From: Streptomyces sp. 1-11 | Lineage (GTDB): Bacteria; Actinomycetota; Actinomycetes; Streptomycetales; Streptomycetaceae | DNA: 64,000 bases | Assembly (NCBI RefSeq): GCF_007176755.1 | Contig: NZ_BJTV01000014.1 | Location: 159,809-223,808, forward strand | Reading direction: 5' to 3' | Part shown: positions 24,469 through 32,701 of the stretch, piece by piece | Layout: the number at the start of each line of letters is the position of its first letter | How positions within the stretch are numbered: position 1 is the stretch's first letter | Position numbers and translations under genes: made by a program | The notes under the pieces: generated by a model | Told to the model about the DNA's origin: nothing | The model's input: only the letters and a program-made list of their open reading frames with translations | The model's database searches: none

Positions 24469-25134
24469 GTGTTCGACTTTCTTCAAGGTTATGACGTCCT
24501 AGGGGCGTTCTGGACGACGGTGCAGCTCACCCTCCTCTCCGCCGTCGGCTCCCTGGTCTGGGGCACCCTGCTGGCGGCGATGCGAGTCAGCCCGGTCCCG
24601 CTCATGCGCGGGTTCGGCACGGTCTACGTGAACATCGTCCGGAACATCCCGCTGACGATCATCATCCTCTTCACCTCGCTGGGTCTCGCCGACATCTTCC
24701 GGGTGACGATGGGCGCCTCCGACTTCAAGGTCCAGGGCTTCCGCCTGGCGGTCCTCGGCCTGATCGGCTACACCGCCGCGTTCGTCTGCGAGGCGATCCG
24801 CTCCGGCATCAACACGGTGCCGCTGGGCCAGGCGGAGGCGGCCCGCGCGATCGGGCTGAACTTCACCCAGACCCTGCGCCTGATCGTGCTGCCGCAGGCG
24901 TTCCGCGCGGTGATCGGACCGCTGGCCAACGTCCTGATCGCCCTGACGAAGAACACCACCGTCGCGGCCGCCATCGGCGTCGCCGAGGCCGCGACCCTGA
25001 TGAAGACGATGATCGAGAACGAGGCCCAGACGCTGGCGATCGGCGCGGTCTTCGCGCTCGGCTTCGTGATCCTGACCCTGCCCATGGGCCTGGTGCTGGG
25101 CTGGCTCGGCAAGCGACTGGCGGTGAAGCGATGA
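24469..25134 (+). CDS. gluC: Glutamate-type ABC importer, permease subunit
   Basis: 221 residues from the GTG at 24469, with a GGGAG site just upstream; this start gives the family-typical FDFLQGYDVLGAFW opening. About five membrane helices are visible. The cytoplasmic EAA loop that contacts the ATPase reads QAEAARAIGLNFTQTLRLIVLPQAFR. It pairs with GluD as the HisM-type permease heterodimer. The last four bases overlap the start of gluD (ATGA), indicating translational coupling. Confidence 0.92.
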   Translation: MFDFLQGYDVLGAFWTTVQLTLLSAVGSLVWGTLLAAMRVSPVPLMRGFGTVYVNIVRNIPLTIIILFTSLGLADIFRVTMGASDFKVQGFRLAVLGLIGYTAAFVCEAIRSGINTVPLGQAEAARAIGLNFTQTLRLIVLPQAFRAVIGPLANVLIALTKNTTVAAAIGVAEAATLMKTMIENEAQTLAIGAVFALGFVILTLPMGLVLGWLGKRLAVKR

Positions 25135-26033
25135 GTTCCGTCCTCTACGACACTCCGGGGCCCCGCGCCAAACGGCGCAACGTACTGGTCTCCGTGGTCT
25201 TCTTCGTCCTGCTCGCCGTGCTGCTCTGGTGGGTCTGGCGGGTGCTGGACGACAAGAACCAGCTCCGCTGGGCGCTCTGGCAGCCGTTCACCACGTCCCA
25301 GGCGTGGACGACGTACCTCCTGCCCGGGCTCGTCAACACCCTGAAGGCGGCGGCGCTGGCCATGGTCATCGCGCTGCCGCTCGGCGCGGTCTTCGGCATA
25401 GCCCGCCTGTCCGACCACCGCTGGGTGCGGGCCGTGGCGAGTGTGGTCGTCGAGTTCTTCCGGGCCATCCCGGTCCTGCTGCTGATGCTGTTCGCCAACG
25501 AGTTCTTCAGCCGGTACACGCAGGTCACCAGCGACGAACGGCCCTTCTACGCGGTCGTCACCGGACTCGTGCTCTACAACGCCTCGGTCCTCGCCGAGGT
25601 CGTCCGGGCCGGCATCCTCGCCCTGCCGAAGGGACAGACCGAGGCCGCGTACGCGATCGGTCTGCGCAAGGGGCAGACGATGACCAGCATCCTGCTCCCG
25701 CAGGCGGTCACCACCATGCTGCCCGCCATCGTCAGCCAGCTCGTGGTCATCGTGAAGGACACCGCGCTGGGCGGTGTGATGCTGGGCTACGCGGAACTGC
25801 TCAGCGAGCGCGGCACCCTCGCGGCCAACTACGCCAACGTCATCGCCAGCTTCGTCGTCGTGGCGGTCGTCTACATCGTCCTGAACTTCGCCCTGACCTC
25901 CTTCGCGAGCTGGCTGGAGGGCCGGCTGCGGCGCAGCAAGCGCGGCACCGGCGCGGTGCTCGGCGCCGAGGACCTGGAGGAGCTCAACCCGGCGGCGGTG
26001 GGCGGCGGTCTCGGGACCGGAAGCGCCGTCTGA
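25131..26033 (+). CDS. gluD: Glutamate-type ABC importer, second permease subunit
   Basis: 300 residues. A basic cytoplasmic N-terminus precedes about five to six membrane segments, beginning with VLVSVVFFVLLAVLLWWVW. The EAA loop reads QTEAAYAIGLRKGQTMTSILLPQAV. A cytoplasmic tail of about 45 residues rich in Arg, Glu and Gly is longer than in GluC. The start overlaps the gluC stop. The operon ends here, at a strong hairpin 28 nt downstream. Confidence 0.92.
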   Translation: MSSVLYDTPGPRAKRRNVLVSVVFFVLLAVLLWWVWRVLDDKNQLRWALWQPFTTSQAWTTYLLPGLVNTLKAAALAMVIALPLGAVFGIARLSDHRWVRAVASVVVEFFRAIPVLLLMLFANEFFSRYTQVTSDERPFYAVVTGLVLYNASVLAEVVRAGILALPKGQTEAAYAIGLRKGQTMTSILLPQAVTTMLPAIVSQLVVIVKDTALGGVMLGYAELLSERGTLAANYANVIASFVVVAVVYIVLNFALTSFASWLEGRLRRSKRGTGAVLGAEDLEELNPAAVGGGLGTGSAV

Positions 26034-26060
26034 CCGGTCGTCACCTCACCCGTTCGGCCC

Positions 26061-26094
26061 CCGGAGGCAGTGGCATGATCGCCACTGCCTCCGG
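26061..26094 (+). terminator. Terminator of the gluABCD operon
   Basis: CCGGAGGCAGTGGC (26061-26074) and GCCACTGCCTCCGG (26081-26094) form a perfect 14-bp stem with a 6-nt loop, 28 nt after the gluD stop. Confidence 0.85.
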
Positions 26095-26211
26095 TCGCTT
26101 GACGCGATCTCCGCCAATGGGTTGCATACATTCTGTGATCGTGCACCCTGCTCCAACCTCCTGTTCACACACGTCCCCGAAGGCACCGCTGCGGGCAGGG
26201 GGCGCCGCGCC

Positions 26212-27813
26212 GTGGACCCGGTGATCATCGTCGGAGCGGGGCCCGTGGGGCTCACGCTCGCCCTGGCGCTGGCCCGTCAGGAGGTTCCCTCCGTCGTCCT
26301 GGACGAGGGTCCGGGCAAGGACGAACCCCGTCCGGCGCGCACCGTCGTGCTGCGCGAGGACACGGCCGCCCTGGTGGAGCGGCTGACCGGGACCGCGCTC
26401 GGCGAGCAGGGGATGAGATGGACCGGATTCCGGGCGGTGCGGCGCAAGCAGGTGACGGGTGAGATCACCTTCGACGCGGCGGACCCGGCTCCGCTGCACA
26501 TCGCCCAGCACGTGCTCACCGGCGCCCTGCGCGCCGCAATCGCGGACGAGCCGCTGGTCAAGGTCGCCGTGGACAGCCGGCTCGACTCGATGGAGCAGGA
26601 ACGCTCCGGCGTCACCGCGCACACCCGCGGCCCCGGCGGCACCTGGTGGCGCGGCAGTTATCTGGTCGGCTGCGACGGCCCCCGCTCGACGGTCCGCAAG
26701 CTGCAGGACATCCGCTTCCCGGGCCGTACGGCGGTCGAACGGCACGCGGTCGCCGCACTGCGCGCCGAACTTCCCTGGGAGGGAGAGGCGTTGCTCCACC
26801 GGATGCCGCCGTGGCGGCAGTCCGGGCCCTCGGCCGTGGAGGTGACCGCCCGCCCCCTCCCGCACGGCGTGTGGCGCCTGGACTGGCTGCTGCCACCGGG
26901 CAAGGACCTGGTCACGCCCGAGCTGCTGGTGGCCCGGATCCGCGAGACCCTCGCGGGCTGGACGGACGGCTCCACCCCGCCGTACGACCTGCTCGACACG
27001 GGTGTCCACACGGTGCACCACCGGGTGGCCCGGCGCTGGCGGGCCGGCCGGGTCTTCCTGGCCGGGGACGCGGCCCACCTGCTCGGCGCGCTCGGCACCC
27101 AGGGGCTCGACGAGGGACTCCGGGACGCCGACAACCTGGCCTGGAAACTGGCCCCGGCCTGGCACCACGGGCATCACGAGGCCCTGCTCGACAGCTACCA
27201 GACCGAGCGCCGCGCGGTGGTGGCCGCCCGGCTGCGCGCCGCCGACCAGGCGCTGCCGGTGCTGCGCGGCGGTGGCGGGCTGCGCCACATCGTCCCCGGC
27301 GCGGCCCGCGGCCACGACGCGCTGCTCACGGACGGTCATCTGGGGCGCGGCCCGCTGGGCGCGCCGGGGGCGTACGCCGACTCGCCGCTCGCGCCGGAGC
27401 GCCTGGAGGGCGAGATCCCGGTCGGGACCGCGCCGGGCGCACCGGTCACGGACGTACGGGTCACCGCGGAGGATGGTTCCTTCGTACGGCTGCGCGACCG
27501 GCTGGGCCGCGGCACGCTGCTGGTCGTGCTCATCGCGCCGGGCACGGGCGTGTGGGACCGCAAGCACTGGGTGTCCGCCGGGGTCATGCCCCGGCTGGCC
27601 GCCGCGGTGACCGCCCTGCCGCATCCGGCGGAGCTCCTGGTCGCCGAGGAGTACCCGGGTGCGCCTGCGCACAGCGTGCTGCTGGTGCGCCCCGACGGCC
27701 ACCTGGTCACCGCGCTCAGCGGGGTACGCCCGGCCGACCTGTACACGGCGGCGGAGGCGGCCGTGGGCGGCGCGGTGAGGCGGCAGGCGGAGGCGGGTTC
27801 CGGCGTGCGCTGA
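26212..27813 (+). CDS. FAD-dependent aromatic monooxygenase-family protein
   Basis: 533 residues from the GTG at 26212, which has an AGGGGG site 9 nt upstream and puts the dinucleotide-binding GAGPVG at residues 8-13; an ATG at 26122 is the alternative. The PHBH-type fold is shown by VIIVGAGPVGLTLALALA, the LVGCDGPRSTVRKL (DG) motif and RVFLAGDAAHLLGALGTQGLDEGLRDADNLAWKL at about 285. The C-terminal 150 residues are a thioredoxin-like domain without cysteines, as in phenol-hydroxylase relatives. Substrate unknown. It stands alone between the glu operon and the cysteine dioxygenase locus. Confidence 0.88.
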   Translation: MDPVIIVGAGPVGLTLALALARQEVPSVVLDEGPGKDEPRPARTVVLREDTAALVERLTGTALGEQGMRWTGFRAVRRKQVTGEITFDAADPAPLHIAQHVLTGALRAAIADEPLVKVAVDSRLDSMEQERSGVTAHTRGPGGTWWRGSYLVGCDGPRSTVRKLQDIRFPGRTAVERHAVAALRAELPWEGEALLHRMPPWRQSGPSAVEVTARPLPHGVWRLDWLLPPGKDLVTPELLVARIRETLAGWTDGSTPPYDLLDTGVHTVHHRVARRWRAGRVFLAGDAAHLLGALGTQGLDEGLRDADNLAWKLAPAWHHGHHEALLDSYQTERRAVVAARLRAADQALPVLRGGGGLRHIVPGAARGHDALLTDGHLGRGPLGAPGAYADSPLAPERLEGEIPVGTAPGAPVTDVRVTAEDGSFVRLRDRLGRGTLLVVLIAPGTGVWDRKHWVSAGVMPRLAAAVTALPHPAELLVAEEYPGAPAHSVLLVRPDGHLVTALSGVRPADLYTAAEAAVGGAVRRQAEAGSGVR

Positions 27814-27929
27814 CCGAGGGCTCCGGCACTGGCTGTCCGCATGGTGACGGTGAGTTGACCCGCGTTCGGCGGCGTGCTGTACTCCGGATCGTGACCGACA
27901 CCTGTGTGCGCCTGTGGCGGAGGGTCCAT

Positions 27930-27977
27930 ATGGACCTCGTCCGCTACGCGGGCTGCGTGTGTCGCCCGTCCTGCTGA
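27930..27977 (+). CDS. Cysteine-rich leader peptide, 15 residues
   Basis: Encodes MDLVRYAGCVCRPSC. Three of the last seven codons are Cys, and the codon before the stop is Cys. A GGAGGG ribosome site (27919-27924) lies 5 nt before the ATG; a GTG at 27891 in the same frame would add 13 residues including one more Cys, but has a poor site. It is followed after 20 nt by a hairpin with a short T-run, and then by the cysteine dioxygenase gene. Streptomyces genomes carry many short 'putative leader peptide' ORFs ending in Cys-Arg near sulfur-metabolism genes, and mycobacterial Cys-rich uORFs are known to attenuate by cysteine availability. A regulatory role here is inferred. Confidence 0.7.
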   Translation: MDLVRYAGCVCRPSC

Positions 27978-27996
27978 ATTTCGCTCCCCTTTCTTC

Positions 27997-28016
27997 CGGG
28001 CGCCGTCGTGCGCCCG
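27997..28016 (+). promoter_or_regulatory. Candidate attenuator hairpin between leader and cysteine dioxygenase
   Basis: CGGGCGC (27997-28003) and GCGCCCG (28010-28016) pair perfectly around CGTCGT, and TTT follows at 28017-28019. It begins 20 nt after the leader stop, close enough for a ribosome stalled on the Cys codons to influence it. CGCCG inside the left arm can alternatively pair with CGGCG at 28020-28024. Confidence 0.5.
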
Positions 28017-28046
28017 TTTCGGCGAACCTTCCTCAGGACGGTGCAC

Positions 28047-28634
28047 GTGTCTGTCTCCCCCTCTGTCTCCGGCCCCCTCCCCGTTCCCGGCTCCGCTGCC
28101 GCCGCCGCCACGCCCCCTGCCGCCGCGGGTGCCGCCGGTCCAGCGCCGACCCAGGCGGACCTCCTCGACTTCGCGCGGCGCACGGCCGCCGACACCGGGC
28201 TGATCGCCTCGCTCCCGCTCGACCCGGAGGGCCGCACCTGGGTGCGCCTGGAGGGCCCCGGCGGCAGCGAGGCCTGGCTGATCGGATGGCCGCCGGGCAG
28301 TGGCACCGGCTGGCACGACCATGCCGATTCCGTCGGCGCCTTCGTCACCGCCTCCGGTGAACTCCGGGAGCACTCGCTGGCGGCCCGGCTGCCCACCGAC
28401 GGCTGGAAGACCCTGGAGCTCTCCGAGGACGTCGACCGCCGGCGCCGGCTGCCCGCCGGGCAGGGCCGCGCCTTCGGCCGCCACCATGTGCACGAGGTGC
28501 TCAACGAGTCCCCGGACCGGCACGCCGTCTCGGTCCACGCCTACTTCCCGCCCCTGCCGCGGATCCGCCGCTACAGTCGCACGGGCCAGGTGCTGCGCCT
28601 GGAGCAGGTCGAACGCCCGGAGGACTGGCAGTGA
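28047..28634 (+). CDS. Cysteine dioxygenase-family cupin
   Basis: 195 residues from the GTG at 28047; AGGA lies 8 nt upstream, whereas the GTG at 28041 is too close to it. The thiol dioxygenase (CDO I) cupin has the iron ligands in GTGWHDHADS (H90 and H92) and GRHHVHEVLN (H147 or H149). GAFVTASGELREH completes the first cupin motif. These enzymes oxidise L-cysteine to cysteine sulfinate with O2. A Pro/Ala/Ser-rich N-terminal stretch of 30 residues precedes the domain. The gene overlaps the rhodanese gene by 4 nt, and a Cys-rich leader ORF precedes it. Confidence 0.9.
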   Translation: MSVSPSVSGPLPVPGSAAAAATPPAAAGAAGPAPTQADLLDFARRTAADTGLIASLPLDPEGRTWVRLEGPGGSEAWLIGWPPGSGTGWHDHADSVGAFVTASGELREHSLAARLPTDGWKTLELSEDVDRRRRLPAGQGRAFGRHHVHEVLNESPDRHAVSVHAYFPPLPRIRRYSRTGQVLRLEQVERPEDWQ

Positions 28635-29044
28635 GCGGCGAACCGACGGTACGGCCGGCCGGCATCGACGAGTTGCTGGAGCGGGTCCGTACGGGCTACC
28701 GGCGCGTCGAGGCACGAGCGGCGCACGAGGAGGCCCGCAGCGGTGAGGCCCTGCTGGTCGACATCCGGTACGCGGCGCTGCGCGAGCGGGACGGGCTGAT
28801 CCCCGGCGCCCTGGTCGTCGAACGCAACGAACTCGAGTGGCGCCTCGATCCCCTCGGCAGCCACCGGGTGCCCGAGGCCACCGGCCACGATCTGCGGATC
28901 GTCGTCATCTGCAACGAGGGCTACGCCTCCAGCCTGGCGGCCGCCTCCCTCCACCAGCTCGGGCTGCACCGGGCGACTGACCTGGTGGGCGGCTTCCAGG
29001 CGTGGCGGGCGGCGGGGCTGCCGGTGGAACCGGCGGCGGGCTGA
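28631..29044 (+). CDS. Rhodanese-like sulfurtransferase
   Basis: 137 residues, a single rhodanese domain. The active-site loop is CNEGYASS with the persulfide-carrying C94; LLVDIRYAALRERDGLIPGAL is the usual substrate-side strand and FQAWRAAGLPV the C-terminal signature. It starts with a GTG overlapping the stop of the cysteine dioxygenase gene (GTGA), so the two are translationally coupled. Together they suggest handling of excess cysteine and reduced sulfur. Confidence 0.92.
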   Translation: MSGEPTVRPAGIDELLERVRTGYRRVEARAAHEEARSGEALLVDIRYAALRERDGLIPGALVVERNELEWRLDPLGSHRVPEATGHDLRIVVICNEGYASSLAAASLHQLGLHRATDLVGGFQAWRAAGLPVEPAAG

Positions 29045-29127
29045 ACGGCCGCCGGTGACGCCAGCGTCGGCGTCGGCGTCGGCGTCAGGTTGGACGGCTG
29101 CCCCGGGTCCGGCCTTCGCCGCTCGCC

Positions 29128-31656
29128 CTACTCCTTCGCGGTGGCCACCGTCACGGCCGGGACGCGCAGCGCCATCCGCCCGGGAAGGGCGCTGGCGGTG
29201 AGCGCCAGCAGGCCGGCCACCGCGACGACGGTGACGTACAGCAGGGGGACGACCGTCGGGGCCGCCCGGCCCGTCATGCCGAGGCTGAACGCGGTGAGCA
29301 CGGCGAGGGAGATGCCGCTGCCGAGCGCGGTGGCGAGGAGCAGCACGGACAGCGCCTCGGTGCGGAGCATGCGCAGCACCTGGCGGCGGGTCGCGCCGGC
29401 GAGGCGGAGGAGCGCGAACTCCCTGACACGTTCCGCGACCGACATCGCGAGGGTGTTGACCACCGCGATGGCGGTGAACGCCAGGACCAGCCCCATGGCC
29501 AGGTAGTTGACCTCGGCGTTCGCCTGCTGCCGCTCGGCCTGGAGGGAGTCCGCGGCGGCCGGCGACAGGATCCTCAGCCCGGGGAACTCACGCAGTGTGG
29601 TGGCGAGTTCCGTCTTCGTACGGGTCGTCGCCACGAGGACGGAGGAGGCGAGCGGGTTGTCCATGTGGCGGGCCAGCAGGTCGTGGGCGAAGGTGAGGTC
29701 GCCGAAGCCGAGACCCCGCCCGTAGACGGCGGCGACGGTGAGCGTGGCGGGCGTCCCGTCGCCGAGCGTCAGTTTCAGACTGCTTCCGGGCTTCAGGTGA
29801 TGCTGGTCGGCGGCCAAACGGCTGACGGCGACGGTGCCGGGGGCGAGGTCCGCGAAGGATCCGGCGGTGACCTCCGGGTCCCAGGTGCGGGTGAGGCCGG
29901 CCGGGGTGACGCCCTGGGCGGCGTACTTGTCGAGCCCGACGCGGACGGTGGTGCGGACGACCTCGGTGACGGTGTCGTGCCGGGCCCGCAGCAGCCGCGC
30001 GGCCTCACCCGGGACGCCGGGGCCCTGGGCGGCGACGACCCAGTCGGCGGTGACCCCCTCGCGGGCCTGGGCCCGGGCGGCGCCGCCGAGGGTCGACTGG
30101 ACGAACAGCACCGTGCAGGTCATGCCGATGAGCAGAGTGAGGGGGGTGACGACGGAGGCCATCCGGGCGGCGTTGCCGCGCAGGTTGGCGGTGGCGAGCC
30201 GGCCGCCGTGACCGGTGAGCCGGAGCGGAAGGGCGAGCAGCAGCGCGGCCGCCTTGACCAGCAGGGGGCCGAGCAGGGCGACGGAGGTGGACAGCACGAC
30301 GACGGCGAGGAAGGTCACCGGGGTCGAGGCGGGCTCGGTGCGCAGGGCGGTGAGTACGGCGACGAGGACGATGCCGCCGGCGAGGCACAGCAGACCGGCG
30401 GCGATACGCCCCCAGGCGGGACGGGTGCGCTCGGCCCTTGCTTCGGCCAGGGCCTCGGCCGGGCGGATCCTGGAGACCCGGCGGGAGGCGAAACGCGCCG
30501 CCGCCCAGGCGCCGAGCAGGGTCGCGCCGAGCGCGGCGAACGGCGGGAAGACGCTGGTGGTGTGCTGCAGCGTGTCGGGTACGGCGCCGAGGGCGACGAA
30601 CCTGGAGTGCAGCAGACCGCCCAGCGGCAGGCCGAGGAGCGCGCCGGTCGTGCCCGCCGCCGCGCCGATGATCAGCGCCTCCCGGCCGAGCAGCTTGCGG
30701 ACCTGTCCGGGTGTGGCGGCGATGGCCCGGAGCAGGGCGAGTTCGCGCTGGCGCTGCTGGACGGTGAGGGCGAAGGTGCCGACGACCACGAGCACCGCCA
30801 CCAGCAGCGAGGTGCCGCCCATGGCGCCGCCCATGCTGACCAGCCGGGTGCGGGCGGCGGCCGCGTCCAGGAACTCGACGGGGCCGCGCGCGTCGCCGGT
30901 GCTGACCTGCGCGGTGGTGCCGTGCAGTGCCCGTGCCACGGACTGCCGCACCGTCTCGGGATCGGCACCCCGGGCCGGGAGGACGCCGAAAGCGCTGACC
31001 TGCCCGGGACGTCCGGCCAGCCGGCGGGCCTCCGCGGTGGAGAAGAACAGGGACGTCTGGTGGCGTACGGGCGTGGCCGGGGTGGCGATGCCGGTGATCC
31101 GGTACTCGCGCGGTGAGCGCGTGGACTGCACGGTGAGGCGGTCGCCGGGCCGGAGGCCGGCGCGCGCGGCGAGGTCGTGCTCGACGACGAGGTCGCCGGT
31201 GGTTCTGGGCGCCGAGCCGACGGTGAGCCGGTACGGGGTCAGCGCCGCCGATTCCCAGGCGTGCCCGTAGGCGGTGCGGCCACCGGTGCCGGCCGGGGTC
31301 AACGGCTGTGCGATGAAGGTCAGTTCGGGCACGACCCGGGCGACGCCGGGGGTGCGGGCGAGGGTCGCGCCCAGGCCGGCGGAGAGCCAGGCGCGTTCGG
31401 CGACGGGTTTCGCCTTGTGCTTGACCTTGGTCTTGCCCTTCTTGTGCTTCACGGTGGTGCGGTGGACGTACTGGTCGGCGGAGACCACCACGGGAGCGGC
31501 GGCGTAGCGCTCGGTGCGGATCGCGCCGCGCAGACCGGTGTCGAGGAGGGTGCCGCAGGCGGTGATCAGAGCGGCCGCGCACATCAGGGCGAGGAAGGCG
31601 CCGAGGAAGCCCGCCTTGCGGGCGCGGACGGTCTTGAGGGCATAGCGCAGCATCAT
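29128..31656 (-). CDS. FtsX/MacB-type ABC transporter permease
   Basis: 842 residues with the architecture of two FtsX-like permease units. A first helix at about 18-38 is followed by a large extracytoplasmic MacB-like domain. Helices from about 280 to 440 include the coupling segment QQRQRELALLRAIAATPGQV. A second extracellular domain and a second FtsX unit follow, with AERVREFALLRLAGATRRQVLRML. A Lys-rich stretch (HKKGKTKVKHKAK) lies early in the first external domain. No ATP-binding partner gene is adjacent on either side. It may export lipoproteins or peptides or act as a mechanosensor; the substrate is unknown. Confidence 0.85.
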   Translation of the reverse strand: MMLRYALKTVRARKAGFLGAFLALMCAAALITACGTLLDTGLRGAIRTERYAAAPVVVSADQYVHRTTVKHKKGKTKVKHKAKPVAERAWLSAGLGATLARTPGVARVVPELTFIAQPLTPAGTGGRTAYGHAWESAALTPYRLTVGSAPRTTGDLVVEHDLAARAGLRPGDRLTVQSTRSPREYRITGIATPATPVRHQTSLFFSTAEARRLAGRPGQVSAFGVLPARGADPETVRQSVARALHGTTAQVSTGDARGPVEFLDAAAARTRLVSMGGAMGGTSLLVAVLVVVGTFALTVQQRQRELALLRAIAATPGQVRKLLGREALIIGAAAGTTGALLGLPLGGLLHSRFVALGAVPDTLQHTTSVFPPFAALGATLLGAWAAARFASRRVSRIRPAEALAEARAERTRPAWGRIAAGLLCLAGGIVLVAVLTALRTEPASTPVTFLAVVVLSTSVALLGPLLVKAAALLLALPLRLTGHGGRLATANLRGNAARMASVVTPLTLLIGMTCTVLFVQSTLGGAARAQAREGVTADWVVAAQGPGVPGEAARLLRARHDTVTEVVRTTVRVGLDKYAAQGVTPAGLTRTWDPEVTAGSFADLAPGTVAVSRLAADQHHLKPGSSLKLTLGDGTPATLTVAAVYGRGLGFGDLTFAHDLLARHMDNPLASSVLVATTRTKTELATTLREFPGLRILSPAAADSLQAERQQANAEVNYLAMGLVLAFTAIAVVNTLAMSVAERVREFALLRLAGATRRQVLRMLRTEALSVLLLATALGSGISLAVLTAFSLGMTGRAAPTVVPLLYVTVVAVAGLLALTASALPGRMALRVPAVTVATAKE

Positions 31657-31861
31657 CAGGGCGGGCTCTTTCCCGTGGTGAGTCCCGGTGTCCGGTGTCG
31701 GCCGGCCTCGGCGTGGGCCGTGGCCCGGGGCGTGGCTACACCTTCGCCCGTGGGGGGCGTCCGGGGCACTGCGGTGGTCAGGTGTCCTGGGCGGGGGCTA
31801 GCCCCACCCCGTCACGCGGCCGGCGCCCCCCGGCGGCCCCCGGCGGCCCGGGCGCCCGCCG

Positions 31862-32698
31862 TCAGAAGCCCTCGCCCTCGAGGAACTCCGTGTCCTCGCC
31901 CTCCTCCTCCAGGGCCTGGCGGACGACGCGGAGGGCCATGCCCTCGGGATAGCCCTTGCGGGCGAGCATGCCGGCCAGGCGCCGGAGCCGCTTGTCGCGC
32001 TCCAGGCCCCGGGTGGCCCGCAGCTTGCGGGCGACGAGTTCCCTGGCGGTCTCCTCCTCCTGCTCGGAGTCGAGCCTGCCGACGGCCTCGTCGATCAGCG
32101 TGGAGTCGACGCCCTTGGTGCGCAGTTCACGGGCGAGTGCGCGGCGGGCCAGTCCCCTGCCGTGGTGCCGGGACTCCACCCAGGCGTCCGCGAACGCGCC
32201 GTCGTCGATGAGCCCGACCTCCTCGAACCGCGAGAGCACCTCCTCGGCCGCCTCCTCGGGGATGTCCCGCTTGCGCAGGGCGTCCGCGAGTTGCTTTCGC
32301 GTGCGCGGGGTCCCGGTGAGCAGGCGCAGACAGATGGCCCGCGCCCGCTCCACCGGGTCCCCCGAAGACTCCCCCTGCTCGGCCCTCGACGAGGCAGGGG
32401 CGCCTTCGTCCTGATCGGGCGGCTCCCCGAAGCCGCCCCGTCGGCGGCCCCGGCCGCGCCCGCGGCCGCCGCGCGATCCGGTGGCCCGCCCCGCGCCACC
32501 GGTGCCTTCCCCGTACGGCTCGCCGCCCGGGTGACGGCCGCCGCTCCCGGTCTCCCCGTGTCCCCCGTCGCCCTGTGCGTCGCCGCCGTACCCGTCGTCG
32601 CCGGCCGTGGCGGAGCCGATGTCGCCCCCGGTGCCCCTCCCCCGTGGGGCGTCGGGGGTGGCGTACTCGTACTCGGCCCAGTCGGTTCGTCGCGTCAC
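31862..32698 (-). CDS. recX: RecX, regulatory protein of RecA, with long N-terminal extension
   Basis: 278 residues, about 110 longer than the core family. The RecX domain occupies roughly residues 115-270 (ARAICLRLLTGTPRTRKQLADALRKRDIP, EEVLSRFEEVGLIDDGAFADAWVES, RGLARRALARELRTKGV). RecX binds and inhibits RecA filaments. The first 110 residues are a Gly/Arg/Asp-rich, probably disordered tail with an RGRGRGRRRGG cluster that could bind nucleic acid. The GTG start lies 3 nt after the recA stop, so translation is tied to recA. Confidence 0.92.
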   Translation of the reverse strand: MTRRTDWAEYEYATPDAPRGRGTGGDIGSATAGDDGYGGDAQGDGGHGETGSGGRHPGGEPYGEGTGGAGRATGSRGGRGRGRGRRRGGFGEPPDQDEGAPASSRAEQGESSGDPVERARAICLRLLTGTPRTRKQLADALRKRDIPEEAAEEVLSRFEEVGLIDDGAFADAWVESRHHGRGLARRALARELRTKGVDSTLIDEAVGRLDSEQEEETARELVARKLRATRGLERDKRLRRLAGMLARKGYPEGMALRVVRQALEEEGEDTEFLEGEGF

Positions 32699-32701
32699 GG
32701 G

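Noticed and set aside
27336..28715. A 459-codon minus-strand frame across the leader and dioxygenase region
   Set aside because: Its product is featureless Arg/Gly/Pro sequence and it overlaps three genes with clear motifs on the plus strand.
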